Assembly (NCBI GenBank): GCA_036258055.1
Contig: DATAEK010000384.1
Coordinates: 1-18,500, forward strand
Direction of reading: 5' to 3'
From: DATAEK01 sp036258055
GTDB taxonomy: Bacteria; Acidobacteriota; Vicinamibacteria; Vicinamibacterales; 2-12-FULL-66-21
Length of the DNA: 18,500 nucleotides
Position numbers and translations under genes: made by a program. The first letter of the stretch is position 1. Each line of letters starts with the position of its first letter. Below the pieces are notes generated by a model. The model saw nothing but the letters and a program-made list of their open reading frames with translations. It made no database searches and was not told where the DNA came from. Shown here piece after piece: positions 1 through 7,763 of this stretch.

Positions 1-12
1 CGCGGCGCCGCG

Positions 13-1080
13 TTAGCGGTAATCCTTGAACGGCACCTGACAATCGTGCTTGCGCAGGAAATTCAGGAACCGTTTGTAGTCGGTCGGTTCCATGTTGAAG
101 ATCCGCGCGACGATCTTGTAGTTGCCGCGCGCTTCCTCGAGCCCCTTGCGCACCACGTCGCGCACGTTGCCGCGGGTAATCTCACGCTGCATGTAGAGGG
201 GGTAGACGACGTTCCAGAACGATTCTCGGTCTTCGACGATCCGGCGGAACAGATCGTCGGCCACCGTCCGGCGACGCTCGCGTTTCGGCCTCAGACCGAC
301 GGCGTGCTGCATCCTGACGTCCATCGGCAGGTCGTCGATGCTCACCACCTCCGATCGCCCGGTGACCACGCAGCGTTCGATCACGTTCTCGAGCTCGCGG
401 ACGTTGCCCGGCCACGCGTAGTCCGTCAACATCTTCAGCGCTTCCGGTGACATCGACTTCACGATGTAGCCGTTGCTGCGGGTGAAGCGCGTGAGGAAAA
501 ACAGCACCAGCTCGGGGATGTCCTCACGGCGCTCGCGCAGCGGCGGAACCGTGAGGTGGATGACGTTGAGGCGATAGAACAGGTCCTCCCGGAACGAGCC
601 CTGTCCGACCATGTCGCGGAGGTTCCGGTTCGTCGCGGCGATGACGCGCACGTCGACCCGCCCGCCGGTGTGGTCGGATCCGACCTTCTGCAGTTCGCCC
701 GTTTCCATGAACCGCAGGAGCAGCCCCTGCATGCGCATGGTCATTTCGCCGATCTCGTCAAGGAAGATCGTCCCCTCGTCGGCGAGCTCGAGCTTGCCAG
801 GCTTGTCGCGATAGGCCCCGGTGAAGCTGCCCTTCACATGCCCGAACAGCTCCGATTCGAGGAGTGTTTCAGGGAGACCGGCGCAGTTCACGGCGACGAA
901 CGGTCGTGGACCGCGCGGACTCTGCGTGTGCACCGCGGTGGCGACCAGCTCCTTGCCGACACCGCTCTCGCCGGTGATGAGCACCTTGGCGTCGGACCGC
1001 GCGATGCGCTCGATCTCCTGCCTGAGCTCGATCATCACGCTGCTGGTACCGGTCAATTGGACGTAGCCGTTATTCCTCAT
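13..1080 (-). CDS. sigma-54-dependent transcriptional activator (AAA+ enhancer-binding protein), no receiver domain
   Basis: Activates RNA polymerase carrying sigma-54 by ATP hydrolysis. The AAA+ domain starts almost at the N-terminus: Walker A GESGVGKE at about 38-45, the sigma-54 contact loop as GSFTGA (variant of GAFTGA) at 85-90, Walker B GTIFLDEIG at about 104-112, FREDLFYRLNV near 164-174 with arginine-finger candidates, and WPGNVRELEN near 226-235. The last ~50 residues (GNYKIVARIFNM...) look like a Fis-type helix-turn-helix. There is no response-regulator or GAF domain in front, so activity is probably set by a partner protein or by expression level. It is the third gene after two PilZ genes on the same strand. 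ATG at 1080 is preferred because GAGG lies 8 nt upstream; a GTG at 1083 is possible. Family call is firm; target genes are unknown. Confidence 0.93.
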   Translation of the reverse strand: MRNNGYVQLTGTSSVMIELRQEIERIARSDAKVLITGESGVGKELVATAVHTQSPRGPRPFVAVNCAGLPETLLESELFGHVKGSFTGAYRDKPGKLELADEGTIFLDEIGEMTMRMQGLLLRFMETGELQKVGSDHTGGRVDVRVIAATNRNLRDMVGQGSFREDLFYRLNVIHLTVPPLRERREDIPELVLFFLTRFTRSNGYIVKSMSPEALKMLTDYAWPGNVRELENVIERCVVTGRSEVVSIDDLPMDVRMQHAVGLRPKRERRRTVADDLFRRIVEDRESFWNVVYPLYMQREITRGNVRDVVRKGLEEARGNYKIVARIFNMEPTDYKRFLNFLRKHDCQVPFKDYR

Positions 1081-1137
1081 CACATCAACCTCGTGCCCGC
1101 GTTCACCTGAGTCTTGCCTACCGTCTTGACGCGGCCG

Positions 1138-1467
1138 TTACGCGCCCGCCCGTCGAAGGAACTCATCCAGCGTCTCCTGCTGCGCCGGCGGGACCGACGC
1201 CATCGTCACGCCCGCCAGGCGTGACCGGCCGTCTTCCGCAGGCTCTTCCCGCCGCACTTCGACCGAAGCCTCGAAGGGATTGCCCGCCAGCAGCAACTGG
1301 AGGCGGGCCTTGGACCCGATTGCCAGGCGCTCGTCGATCGACAGCAGCGCGCCGTTCGCGCTGATGTCGAGCAGCCTCACACGCAGCCGCCGGCCGATCC
1401 GAAACTCCGGCCGGCCATCCATCGGCACCCTCGGCGATCGCCGCCTTTCCTGAAAGTCCTCGCTCAC
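1138..1467 (-). CDS. PilZ domain protein (second of a pair)
   Basis: Small, essentially single-domain protein of 109 residues. The two PilZ c-di-GMP-binding signatures are visible: an arginine-rich RRRSPR stretch near the N-terminus, and DISANG (D/N-x-S-x-x-G) about 30 residues later. PilZ proteins usually bind c-di-GMP and pass the signal to motility, surface or regulatory partners. I chose GTG at 1467 because GGAGG (1477-1481) lies 9 nt upstream and the start follows the upstream stop (1472-1474) after 4 nt. An ATG at 1491 would instead overlap the upstream gene by 20 nt. Probably co-transcribed with the PilZ gene before it and the sigma-54 activator after it. Domain call is confident; partner is unknown. 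Confidence 0.85.
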   Translation of the reverse strand: MSEDFQERRRSPRVPMDGRPEFRIGRRLRVRLLDISANGALLSIDERLAIGSKARLQLLLAGNPFEASVEVRREEPAEDGRSRLAGVTMASVPPAQQETLDEFLRRAGA

Positions 1468-1471
1468 CGGT

Positions 1472-1840
1472 TCACGCCTCCACCGAAACATTGCCGTTGT
1501 CGACCACGACCTGCCGCACGATGAACTCTTCCAACCCCGGCGACAGCTTCAGGAACTCCACGCCGATCAGGTACCGCGCCGATCCGCCGTTACCGTTCGT
1601 CGTCGTGCTGTGTCGAACACGCATCTGGACGGCATGCGACTCGCCATCGGCGAGCGCCGTCACCCAGTGCACGGAATCGGGCGCCAACGGAAGCGGTGAA
1701 TCGAGCAGGGCGCCACCGCGCCCAAGATTCTTCAGCGTCAACGACGTGCTGGTGTCGATGCTGCCCCAGAGGTCACCGACGATCTCGAATCGGGGCTTGC
1801 CCCGGCGGTCGCCAATCCTCCGCTTCATCGTGCCGTCCAC
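1472..1840 (-). CDS. PilZ domain protein (first of a pair)
   Basis: About 120 residues. The N-terminus has an arginine-rich motif, RRGKPRFE, and a degenerate second motif, NLGRGG, in place of D/N-x-S-x-x-G, so c-di-GMP binding is likely but less certain than in its neighbour. The gene ends 4 nt before that neighbour's start. The reading frame stays open to 2074, but the upstream part shows no domain and crosses the sigma-54-type promoter at 2028-2044. I place the start at GTG 1840, which has AGGGA 7 nt upstream; ATG at 1828 is the alternative. Likely first gene of a PilZ-PilZ-activator operon. The two PilZ proteins are not obviously recent duplicates by eye. Confidence 0.75.
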   Translation of the reverse strand: MDGTMKRRIGDRRGKPRFEIVGDLWGSIDTSTSLTLKNLGRGGALLDSPLPLAPDSVHWVTALADGESHAVQMRVRHSTTTNGNGGSARYLIGVEFLKLSPGLEEFIVRQVVVDNGNVSVEA

Positions 1841-2027
1841 CTTTTCTTCCCTCACGCCGCCATCGACGACGAGTGCCGGCTGCTGAAACCACGCGCCCAC
1901 GACAACCGTCTGGTATGCCAGCCGGAATGGCCGGCGGGGTCGAGGAGCCGCAGGCTGATTCAGAACCCCGAGAAACTGAGGACCAAGCCACGCCCCCGTG
2001 GCCAGGTTGCTGGGCCGTCGGAGGGAT

Positions 2028-2044
2028 AGCAAAGAAGTCGCCAA
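2028..2044 (-). promoter_or_regulatory. candidate sigma-54 (-24/-12) promoter for the PilZ-PilZ-activator operon
   Basis: The minus strand reads TTGGCGACTTCTTTGCT. This has the form TTGGC-N7-TTGCT, with exactly 10 nt between the GG (-24) and GC (-12), as in the sigma-54 consensus TTGGCACGnnnnTTGCW. It points at the PilZ pair, and the operon's last gene encodes a sigma-54 activator. The predicted start is near 2017. The match is by eye; a chance match in 18 kb is possible, but the location and orientation support it. Confidence 0.6.
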
Positions 2045-2148
2045 GAAACAGGAGAGTTTTGTCATTCCAGACAAAGCCTTTTATCCGCGTCGCTTGCGCC
2101 TTGAAGTCGCCGTTTCGAGATCCGAATCGGACCGGCCGACGAGAGCTC

Positions 2149-2170
2149 CTAGGGCTGCGACTAGCCCTAG
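2149..2170. promoter_or_regulatory. perfect 8-bp dyad, candidate enhancer (UAS) for a sigma-54 activator
   Basis: CTAGGGCT (2149-2156), 6-nt spacer, AGCCCTAG (2163-2170). Its centre is about 140 bp upstream of the start predicted from the 2028-2044 promoter, within the range usual for enhancer-binding-protein sites. It has no T-run on either side, so it does not read as an intrinsic terminator for the gene ending at 2314. Binding by the neighbouring activator is an inference. Confidence 0.4.
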
Positions 2171-2313
2171 TGAGAAGACAAAAGTCTACTCCAAAGCTGA
2201 TATTCTTCTGCGGTATCAGTGTGAAAACGCGCAATTTTGGACGGGCATGAGGATGATCAGCAGGTGTGCCGCCCGCACACGTACGCTCAAGGAGCTTCGG
2301 TCAACGGTGTGGA

Positions 2314-4029
2314 CTAGTTCCGAAGGGACCACTCCTGCGCGTGTCGAAGCGCCTGGCTGATGAGCGCATCGGCCGACGCGCACTCGGCCGAGAAGACGGC
2401 ATTCCCCATCTGCACGGTCGTGAGCGCGACGTGCTCGGACAGAGCGGTCAACCGTTCACGCAGTCGCAGCGCCACGGATTCGGCTCCTTCTGCCGCGGCG
2501 TGCACCAGGACCACCGCCATGCGATCGCCGCGCACACGACCGAGAAGGTCCGATGCCCGCAGCTCGGGACGAATCACGTCGACGAGCGCGTGGAGCCTCT
2601 CCCGCTCTTCCTCGTCACGAGGCGACGCTCCGATCAGCACAAGTCCGAGCCCGAGATGGAACCGCTTCGCGCGTTCGACTTCCTCCTGGATTCGGCGCTC
2701 GAACGCCGAGACGTCCACGATCGGTTCCGTGCGTCCCGATGCGTCGGCCACCCCCGCGACTGTCTCCGCCAGCCAGGGACGCACGGCTCGTCCCCACGCC
2801 TGGGCGGCCATCGTCGCGGATCGCCCAAGCACGTTGCTGCTCCACAGCTCCATCCGAACTTCGGTGAGCCGAGACAGTGGAAACGTATTCGCGAGGACCC
2901 CGGTGTTCTGGTCGCCGGACCTCGCGGCGCTGCCGTTGGTGGGGGCGGAACCGATCGCCGCAAGAGCGCGCTCTGCGCCGCTCTTCCTCAGGGTGACTCG
3001 TCCGCCGTCTGCACCGACTTCCGCCACGAGGGCTTCGAACAGGCCCTGCACGACCGGTTCGGGTGCACGTTGCGCATCGTGCGCGGTCGCGTCCAGCCGT
3101 TCCTGCCATCGTTCGATTCGCGCACGGTCGCGAGCTTGAAGCTCACCACCGAGCACCCGGGCGATGGCGGAGAACGTCAATTCCGCGTTTTGATCGAGCG
3201 CGCCCGCGAGCAGGATGATCCACTCCGGCCGCCGGATGCCCACCGGCAGCAGCAGCACCTCGTCGCGACGTCCGGTCAGACCGAGATCGTCGAGGTCGCC
3301 CGCAGAGGGATAGCGTCGCGCAGCGAGCAGCTGTTCTGCGCGCTCCGCATCGATACGCGCCCCCGTCGCTGGTTGCTCAGCACCAGGCAGTGTGCCTGTG
3401 AGCAGAAAGCTCCCATCCACCTGACGCTCGTAAATGCGGCAGTCGAGATCGAACCACACGGTCGCGGCCTGCAGCACGGCATGCATGACGTCGCGGTCCG
3501 AGTCGTACGACCCGAGCTGCCCCAGGAACCTGAGGATTCCGTGCAACCGCCGCGTCAAGGCCTGCGACTCGTTCACGCGCGCGTTCAGCACGAGGTCCGA
3601 TTCGAGCGCCGTCCGTGCGAGGGCTCCGGTGCGTTCCACGATCGTGACGTCGCTGGTGCGGTCGTCCGGCCGGTTCTCGCCCGGCGTCCGCCGCGCCACG
3701 ATCAAACACCCCACCACCTCGCGGGCTCGGCGCAGCGGAAAGACACCGAACGTCATCGCGTGGGCGGTTTCGACACGGACTTCGCCGGTGCGGATCGCCT
3801 TCAGCACTTCTTCGGCCACGCCGGGTTCGTCGATCGCGCCGGCAAACTCGCCGGACGAAATCTGACGGACCGGGTGGAGCCACACGTGGACGACCTCCAC
3901 GGTAACGCCCGCCTGCTGCTGCAGTATTTCGAGCAGCGCCCAGGCCGCAGGTGAGAATTGGAGCTGGTCGGACATGAAGAGAACGGTGGGGCGAGCCCCC
4001 ATGTCGAGGTTGTGCAAATCGTCAGCCAT
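2314..4029 (-). CDS. GAF-like sensor protein with degenerate GGDEF domain
   Basis: 571 residues. The N-terminal ~115 residues resemble a GAF/PAS-like sensor fold (FGVFPLRRAREVVGCLIVARR near 94-114). A second GAF-like region spans about 155-300 (VLQAATVWFDLDCRIYERQ near 185-203). The C-terminal ~130 residues have the pattern of a diguanylate cyclase domain (FERRIQEEVERAKRF at 443-457, then LLGRVRGDRMAVVLVH), but the signature GGDEF is RGDRM at 500-504, so catalysis is very unlikely. It may be a regulatory or c-di-GMP/GTP-binding relic. The start is ATG 4029, with GAGG only 3 nt upstream. No transmembrane segment is evident. It stands alone between two transcription units, near PilZ genes that would read the same second messenger. 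Confidence 0.8.
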   Translation of the reverse strand: MADDLHNLDMGARPTVLFMSDQLQFSPAAWALLEILQQQAGVTVEVVHVWLHPVRQISSGEFAGAIDEPGVAEEVLKAIRTGEVRVETAHAMTFGVFPLRRAREVVGCLIVARRTPGENRPDDRTSDVTIVERTGALARTALESDLVLNARVNESQALTRRLHGILRFLGQLGSYDSDRDVMHAVLQAATVWFDLDCRIYERQVDGSFLLTGTLPGAEQPATGARIDAERAEQLLAARRYPSAGDLDDLGLTGRRDEVLLLPVGIRRPEWIILLAGALDQNAELTFSAIARVLGGELQARDRARIERWQERLDATAHDAQRAPEPVVQGLFEALVAEVGADGGRVTLRKSGAERALAAIGSAPTNGSAARSGDQNTGVLANTFPLSRLTEVRMELWSSNVLGRSATMAAQAWGRAVRPWLAETVAGVADASGRTEPIVDVSAFERRIQEEVERAKRFHLGLGLVLIGASPRDEEERERLHALVDVIRPELRASDLLGRVRGDRMAVVLVHAAAEGAESVALRLRERLTALSEHVALTTVQMGNAVFSAECASADALISQALRHAQEWSLRN

Positions 4030-4273
4030 ACACCTCAGCCGCGATCAGCTGCGCAAGTCATCCAGAATTCGTCAGTTACGACTCTACCTCAACTGGACCG
4101 GGGTCGTCTGTGCGGTCCACGCGCAGGGGGGCTGTGAGCGAGCACGCGGAAGGTGAACTTAATTCTGCTTCTAGGCAGCATTTGGTCGGAATTTCGGATG
4201 TTCGAACGTCGATCGCTCAGATGATTCTCGGCAATCGTCACATTAACAGAAGCATCACACTAATAAGGAGGGA

Positions 4274-5119
4274 TCAGTATTCGTAGACGCCTCGACCGAC
4301 CTTCCGTCCGAGCCGGCCGGCCTTGACGTACTGCACCAGCAACGGGCACGGACGGTACTTCTCGCCCAGACTGCGGTGCAAGTACTCCAGGATGCTGAGC
4401 CGCGTGTCGAGACCGACGAGATCGACCAGCTCGAAGGGTCCCATCGGGTGATTCAACCCCAGCTTGAGTGCCTTATCGATGTCCCTGGCCGAGGCCACGC
4501 CTTCCATCAGCATGAAGAAGGCCTCGTTGCCGAGACTGGCGTTGACCCGTGTCGTGATGAAGCCGGGAGACTCGCGGACGAGCACGGTCTCCTTCCCCAT
4601 TTGCCGAGCCACCTCGGACACCGCCTCCATCGTGGCCTGAGACGACTCCAGCGCCTGGACAATCTCCACGAGCTTCATCTTGTGAACCGGGTTGAAAAAG
4701 TGCATCCCGGCGACCCGGGCAGGGTCCGAGAGCGAGCCGGCCATCTCCGTAATGCTGAGGGCGGAGGTATTCGAGGCAATCACCGCGTCCATTGGCGCGA
4801 GTTTCTGAATCTCGGCGAAGAGCTGCAGTTTGACGTCCATGCGCTCCGGCGCCGCTTCGATGACGAAGTCGGAGTCCGCAAGGGCGTCTTCGAGGCTGGG
4901 AGAGGTCCGAAGGCGAGACAGGATCGCGTCAGCGTCGGCCGCGCCAACCTTCCCCAGCTCCACTCCCTTCGCGAGGATGGACTGAATCGACGCGCGTCCT
5001 TTCTCGAGTGACGGCACGGAGACATCGAAGAGGCGTGTATCGTAGCCGGCGGAAATTGCCGCGTGCGCGATGCCGTGGCCCATCGTGCCGGCACCCAGGA
5101 CGGTCACTCGTCGGATCAT
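4274..5119 (-). CDS. 3-hydroxyacyl-CoA dehydrogenase (likely 3-hydroxyadipyl-CoA dehydrogenase)
   Basis: NAD-dependent oxidation of an L-3-hydroxyacyl-CoA to the 3-ketoacyl-CoA. 281 residues is the normal length for the single-function FadB2/PaaH/Hbd type. Visible: Rossmann motif GAGTMG at 9-14, FVIEAAPE near 85-92, SNTSAL at 116-121, catalytic His140 in GMHFFNPV, and NHPMGPFELVDLVG in the C-terminal domain. It is the last gene of the box operon; its ATG overlaps the stop of the PLP-enzyme gene (ATGA), implying translational coupling. In the box pathway this step makes 3-oxoadipyl-CoA, which a thiolase (not in the window) would split. Substrate is inferred from context; the family is certain. 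Confidence 0.93.
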   Translation of the reverse strand: MIRRVTVLGAGTMGHGIAHAAISAGYDTRLFDVSVPSLEKGRASIQSILAKGVELGKVGAADADAILSRLRTSPSLEDALADSDFVIEAAPERMDVKLQLFAEIQKLAPMDAVIASNTSALSITEMAGSLSDPARVAGMHFFNPVHKMKLVEIVQALESSQATMEAVSEVARQMGKETVLVRESPGFITTRVNASLGNEAFFMLMEGVASARDIDKALKLGLNHPMGPFELVDLVGLDTRLSILEYLHRSLGEKYRPCPLLVQYVKAGRLGRKVGRGVYEY

Positions 5120-6288
5120 GCGTGGACGGACTTGCCTGACGCCTCGCCAACAATCTCGGTGAGCGTCGTGACGGCGAGGTCGATTTCTTCTTCGGTGTTG
5201 TAGAAGTGGGGCGCGATCCGGATGCCAGCGCCCGGGCGGTAGTCGATGATGACGCCCCGGCGAAGAAGCTCTTTCGACACAGCCTCGCCGTTAGGGGCAT
5301 CGACGATCACCGCGCCGCCGCGCTCGTCGTCTTTGGAGGGCGTATTGAGCTGGTAGCCGGCGCGTGTCGCCAGATCCATCAGCCGGCGCGTGAGACGCAG
5401 CGATTTCTCACGGATGGCCTCGACGCCAATCTCGCTGACGATCTCGTATCCGGCGCGCGCCGCATAGAGCGCCGGGACGTTTGGCGTGCCGCTCTGGAAA
5501 CGCTCGGGCGCATCGGCGTAGTCGACCGGACCGATCGCGAACTCGAACGGCGATCGGTGCGCAGCCCATCCAATCAACCCCGGCGTCAACTGCTGCGCGA
5601 GATCGGGACGCACGTAGAGAAACCCGGCGCCCGGCCCGCCGCACAACCATTTCACCGATCCGCCCACGGCGAAGTCCGCCCCGAGCTGCTCGATCGCAAG
5701 CGGAACGGTCCCGGCGGCCTGGTACACGTCCAGAATGACGTGCGCGCCGACACGGTGCGCCTTCTCGATGACGGCCCTGGCGTTCTGAAGGTACGAGCTT
5801 CGGAAGAGGACCAGCGACAACGGCACGAGGACCGTGTGCTCATCGATGGCGTCGAGCAATCGATCGAGGTTCGTCCGAATCGCATCGTCCGACGGCACGT
5901 AGACGATTTCCGCGCCGTACTGGCGGAACCCTTCGAACAGGTACATATTCGTGGGGAATTCCAGATCCGTCATCACGATCTTGCGGCGGGAACCGTTATA
6001 ACGGAACGACGATCCGATGATGCCCATCGAGACGGTCACGTTCTGGTGCATGGAGATGGTGCCCGGCTGGACGCCAAGGATCGGCGCCAGAAGGTCACCG
6101 GTCGTTCGGCCGATCTCCCACCAGCCCTCGTGCCACGCACGGACGCCGCGCGTGGACCAGGTGTCCGCGTACTCCTGAAGGTATCGCCTGGTCCGGTTCG
6201 GCATCGCGCCGAGTGAATGGCTCACCAGATAGGCGCACGTCTCGACGATGGGGAATTCCGAGCGCCAGCCAAGAAGAGGATCGGGCAT
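5116..6288 (-). CDS. kynureninase-like class V PLP-dependent enzyme
   Basis: 390 residues, fold type I PLP enzyme. By eye it aligns along most of its length with kynureninase: YLVSHSLGAMP (20-30, where kynureninase has D-GNSLG), EFPTNMYLFEG (110-120), Asp187 in ILDVYQAAGTVPL (PLP ring nitrogen), Lys213 in SVKWLCGGPG (Schiff base; kynureninase has YKYLNGGPG), GLIGWAAH (237-244; SGWFGH), and RGVIIDYRPG near the C-terminus. Differences in substrate-site positions (Ser-His-Ser for Gly-Asn-Ser, Trp after the lysine instead of Tyr) make true kynureninase activity uncertain. Kynureninase cleaves kynurenine to anthranilate plus alanine. It sits within the box operon, 14 nt after the aldehyde dehydrogenase and overlapping the next gene. 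Could also be an aminotransferase or lyase on another substrate. Confidence 0.8.
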   Translation of the reverse strand: MPDPLLGWRSEFPIVETCAYLVSHSLGAMPNRTRRYLQEYADTWSTRGVRAWHEGWWEIGRTTGDLLAPILGVQPGTISMHQNVTVSMGIIGSSFRYNGSRRKIVMTDLEFPTNMYLFEGFRQYGAEIVYVPSDDAIRTNLDRLLDAIDEHTVLVPLSLVLFRSSYLQNARAVIEKAHRVGAHVILDVYQAAGTVPLAIEQLGADFAVGGSVKWLCGGPGAGFLYVRPDLAQQLTPGLIGWAAHRSPFEFAIGPVDYADAPERFQSGTPNVPALYAARAGYEIVSEIGVEAIREKSLRLTRRLMDLATRAGYQLNTPSKDDERGGAVIVDAPNGEAVSKELLRRGVIIDYRPGAGIRIAPHFYNTEEEIDLAVTTLTEIVGEASGKSVHA

Positions 6289-6302
6289 GATGCCACCCTG
6301 CG

Positions 6303-7763
6303 TCAGAGATTGAGGTCGATCCAGACGCTCTTGATCTGCGTGTAGTGCTCGAGGGCGTGCGCGCTCATCTCACGTCCGAATCCGCTCTGCTTGTAGCCGC
6401 CGAACGGCGCCGCCGTATCGTACACGTTGTAAGTGTTGACCCAGACGGTACCGGCCTGCAGCTTGCGGGCGACGTAGTGGGCTTTCTTGATGTCCCGTGT
6501 CCAGACGCCCGCGGCGAGCCCATACAGCGAGTCGTTCGCGCGCGCGATCGCCTCGTCGAGGTCGGCAAACTCGATGGTCGCAAGCACCGGTCCGAAAATC
6601 TCCTCCCGCGAGATCGTCATCTCCGGTTTCACGTCTGCGAACACCGTCGGCTGCACGAAGTAGCCCTTGCCGGTGCCGATATCCGCGCGATCCCCGCCCG
6701 CAACGAGGGTCGCCCCTTCCTGCTTTCCGGAAGCCACGTAGCGCAGGACTGTTTCCAGTTGCTTCTTCGACGCGAGCGCCCCGAAGCGTGTCTTGGGATC
6801 CATCGGATCGCCGGGCACCATCTTCTTGACTCTCGCCACGAGTTTGTCCACGAACTCGTTCTTGATCGAGCGATCGACGAGCAGCCGCGATCCGGCGGCA
6901 CAGACCTCGCCCTTGCCGTAGAAGATCCCAATCGTGGCGCCGCGAATCGCCGCGTCCATATCGGCGTCGGGAAGGACGATGTTCGGGGACTTTCCGCCGA
7001 GTTCCAGCGTGATCTTCTTGAGCGAGTCGGCCGCGCTTCGCATGATCGACTTGCCCGTGCTCGTGTCGCCGGTAAACGCGATCTTGTCGATCCCCGGATG
7101 CTCGACGATGGCCTGACCGACGCGGGAACCGGGTCCGGTGATGACGTTCAGCACGCCGGGCGGGAGGCCGACTTCGACGGCGATCTCGCCGAGCGCCAGC
7201 GCGGTCAAAGGCGTCTGGCTCGCCGGTTTGAGGATCACGGTGTTACCGCAGGCGAGTGCCGGCGCAACTTTCCACGCAGCCAGGAGGAGCGGAAAATTCC
7301 ACGGCACGATTGCGGCGACGACCCCGACCGGCTCGCGGAGCGTGTAGGTGAGGTGATTGCCCTTGACGGGGATCGTCTCCCCCATCACCTTGTCCGACCA
7401 GCCGGCGTAGTACTCGAAGCACTCCGCGGCCGCCGGGATCTCGATGTGCCGCGACTCGCTGATGGGCTTCCCGTTGTGCAGCGTCTCGAGCCTGGCGACC
7501 TCGTCGACCTTCTCCATCAGGCGATCGGCGAGCTTGCGAACCAGGCGCCCACGTTCGCGCGCGGACAGCGCCGCCCAAGGACCGTTCAGCGCGGCCCTCG
7601 CCGCCTTCACGGCCGCGTCCACATCGGCGGCGTCCGCGGACGCCACCTCGGCGACGACTTCTTCCGTCGCGGGATTGATCACCTCCATCGTCTGACCTCC
7701 AGACGATGGGCGCCATTCGTTGTTGATGAGCAGACGCTTCTGATCCACGGTGATGGTGGACAT
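6303..7763 (-). CDS. NAD(P)-dependent aldehyde dehydrogenase
   Basis: 486 residues, ALDH superfamily of the ordinary class 1/2 (betaine/phenylacetaldehyde dehydrogenase-like) type. Motifs: PWNFP at 154-158, cofactor lysine in ILKPAS (~179), Glu254 in LELGGKSP (general base), catalytic Cys288 in GEVCAAGSR, EEIFGP further on. Its ATG overlaps the stop of the hydratase gene (TAATG), and a strong AAGGGGAG lies 5 nt upstream. In the box pathway an aldehyde dehydrogenase (BoxD) oxidises 3,4-didehydroadipyl-CoA semialdehyde, the product of BoxC, and this gene is placed for that job. It looks to me like a different ALDH branch from the known BoxD enzymes, so either a replacement or another semialdehyde is possible. 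Family certain, substrate inferred. Confidence 0.9.
   Translation of the reverse strand: MSTITVDQKRLLINNEWRPSSGGQTMEVINPATEEVVAEVASADAADVDAAVKAARAALNGPWAALSARERGRLVRKLADRLMEKVDEVARLETLHNGKPISESRHIEIPAAAECFEYYAGWSDKVMGETIPVKGNHLTYTLREPVGVVAAIVPWNFPLLLAAWKVAPALACGNTVILKPASQTPLTALALGEIAVEVGLPPGVLNVITGPGSRVGQAIVEHPGIDKIAFTGDTSTGKSIMRSAADSLKKITLELGGKSPNIVLPDADMDAAIRGATIGIFYGKGEVCAAGSRLLVDRSIKNEFVDKLVARVKKMVPGDPMDPKTRFGALASKKQLETVLRYVASGKQEGATLVAGGDRADIGTGKGYFVQPTVFADVKPEMTISREEIFGPVLATIEFADLDEAIARANDSLYGLAAGVWTRDIKKAHYVARKLQAGTVWVNTYNVYDTAAPFGGYKQSGFGREMSAHALEHYTQIKSVWIDLNL

Larger units (their letters stand above)
1841..2313. other. 473-bp intergenic region with regulatory signals, no convincing gene
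   Basis: Several overlapping open frames cross this stretch, but none shows a recognisable domain or a start with a ribosome-binding site. It holds a sigma-54-type promoter (2028-2044, minus strand), a short inverted repeat TTTGTC-N6-GACAAA (2058-2075), and a perfect 8-bp dyad (2149-2170). Part of it is noticeably AT-richer than the coding sequence around it. A 5' untranslated region of about 180 nt would lie between the predicted transcription start (~2017) and the first PilZ gene. I see no terminator with a T-run for the gene ending at 2314. Confidence 0.6.

Noticed and set aside
2058..2075. Inverted repeat TTTGTC-N6-GACAAA as the activator site
   Set aside because: Too close (14 nt) to the -24 element for a sigma-54 enhancer; could bind something else, but there is no further support.
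1773..2234. Minus-strand open frame of 153 codons upstream of the PilZ genes
   Set aside because: No motif, overlaps the PilZ start out of frame and crosses the candidate sigma-54 promoter.
2266..3954. Long open frame (562 codons) on the plus strand
   Set aside because: Antisense to the GAF/GGDEF-like gene; low-complexity Arg/His-rich translation without motifs, as expected opposite a high-GC gene.
4030..4273. Possible terminator or promoter in the gap after the box operon
   Set aside because: Only weak short pairings (for example CTGCCTAGAAGCAG) and no clear -35/-10 pair or T-run; I see nothing I can support here.
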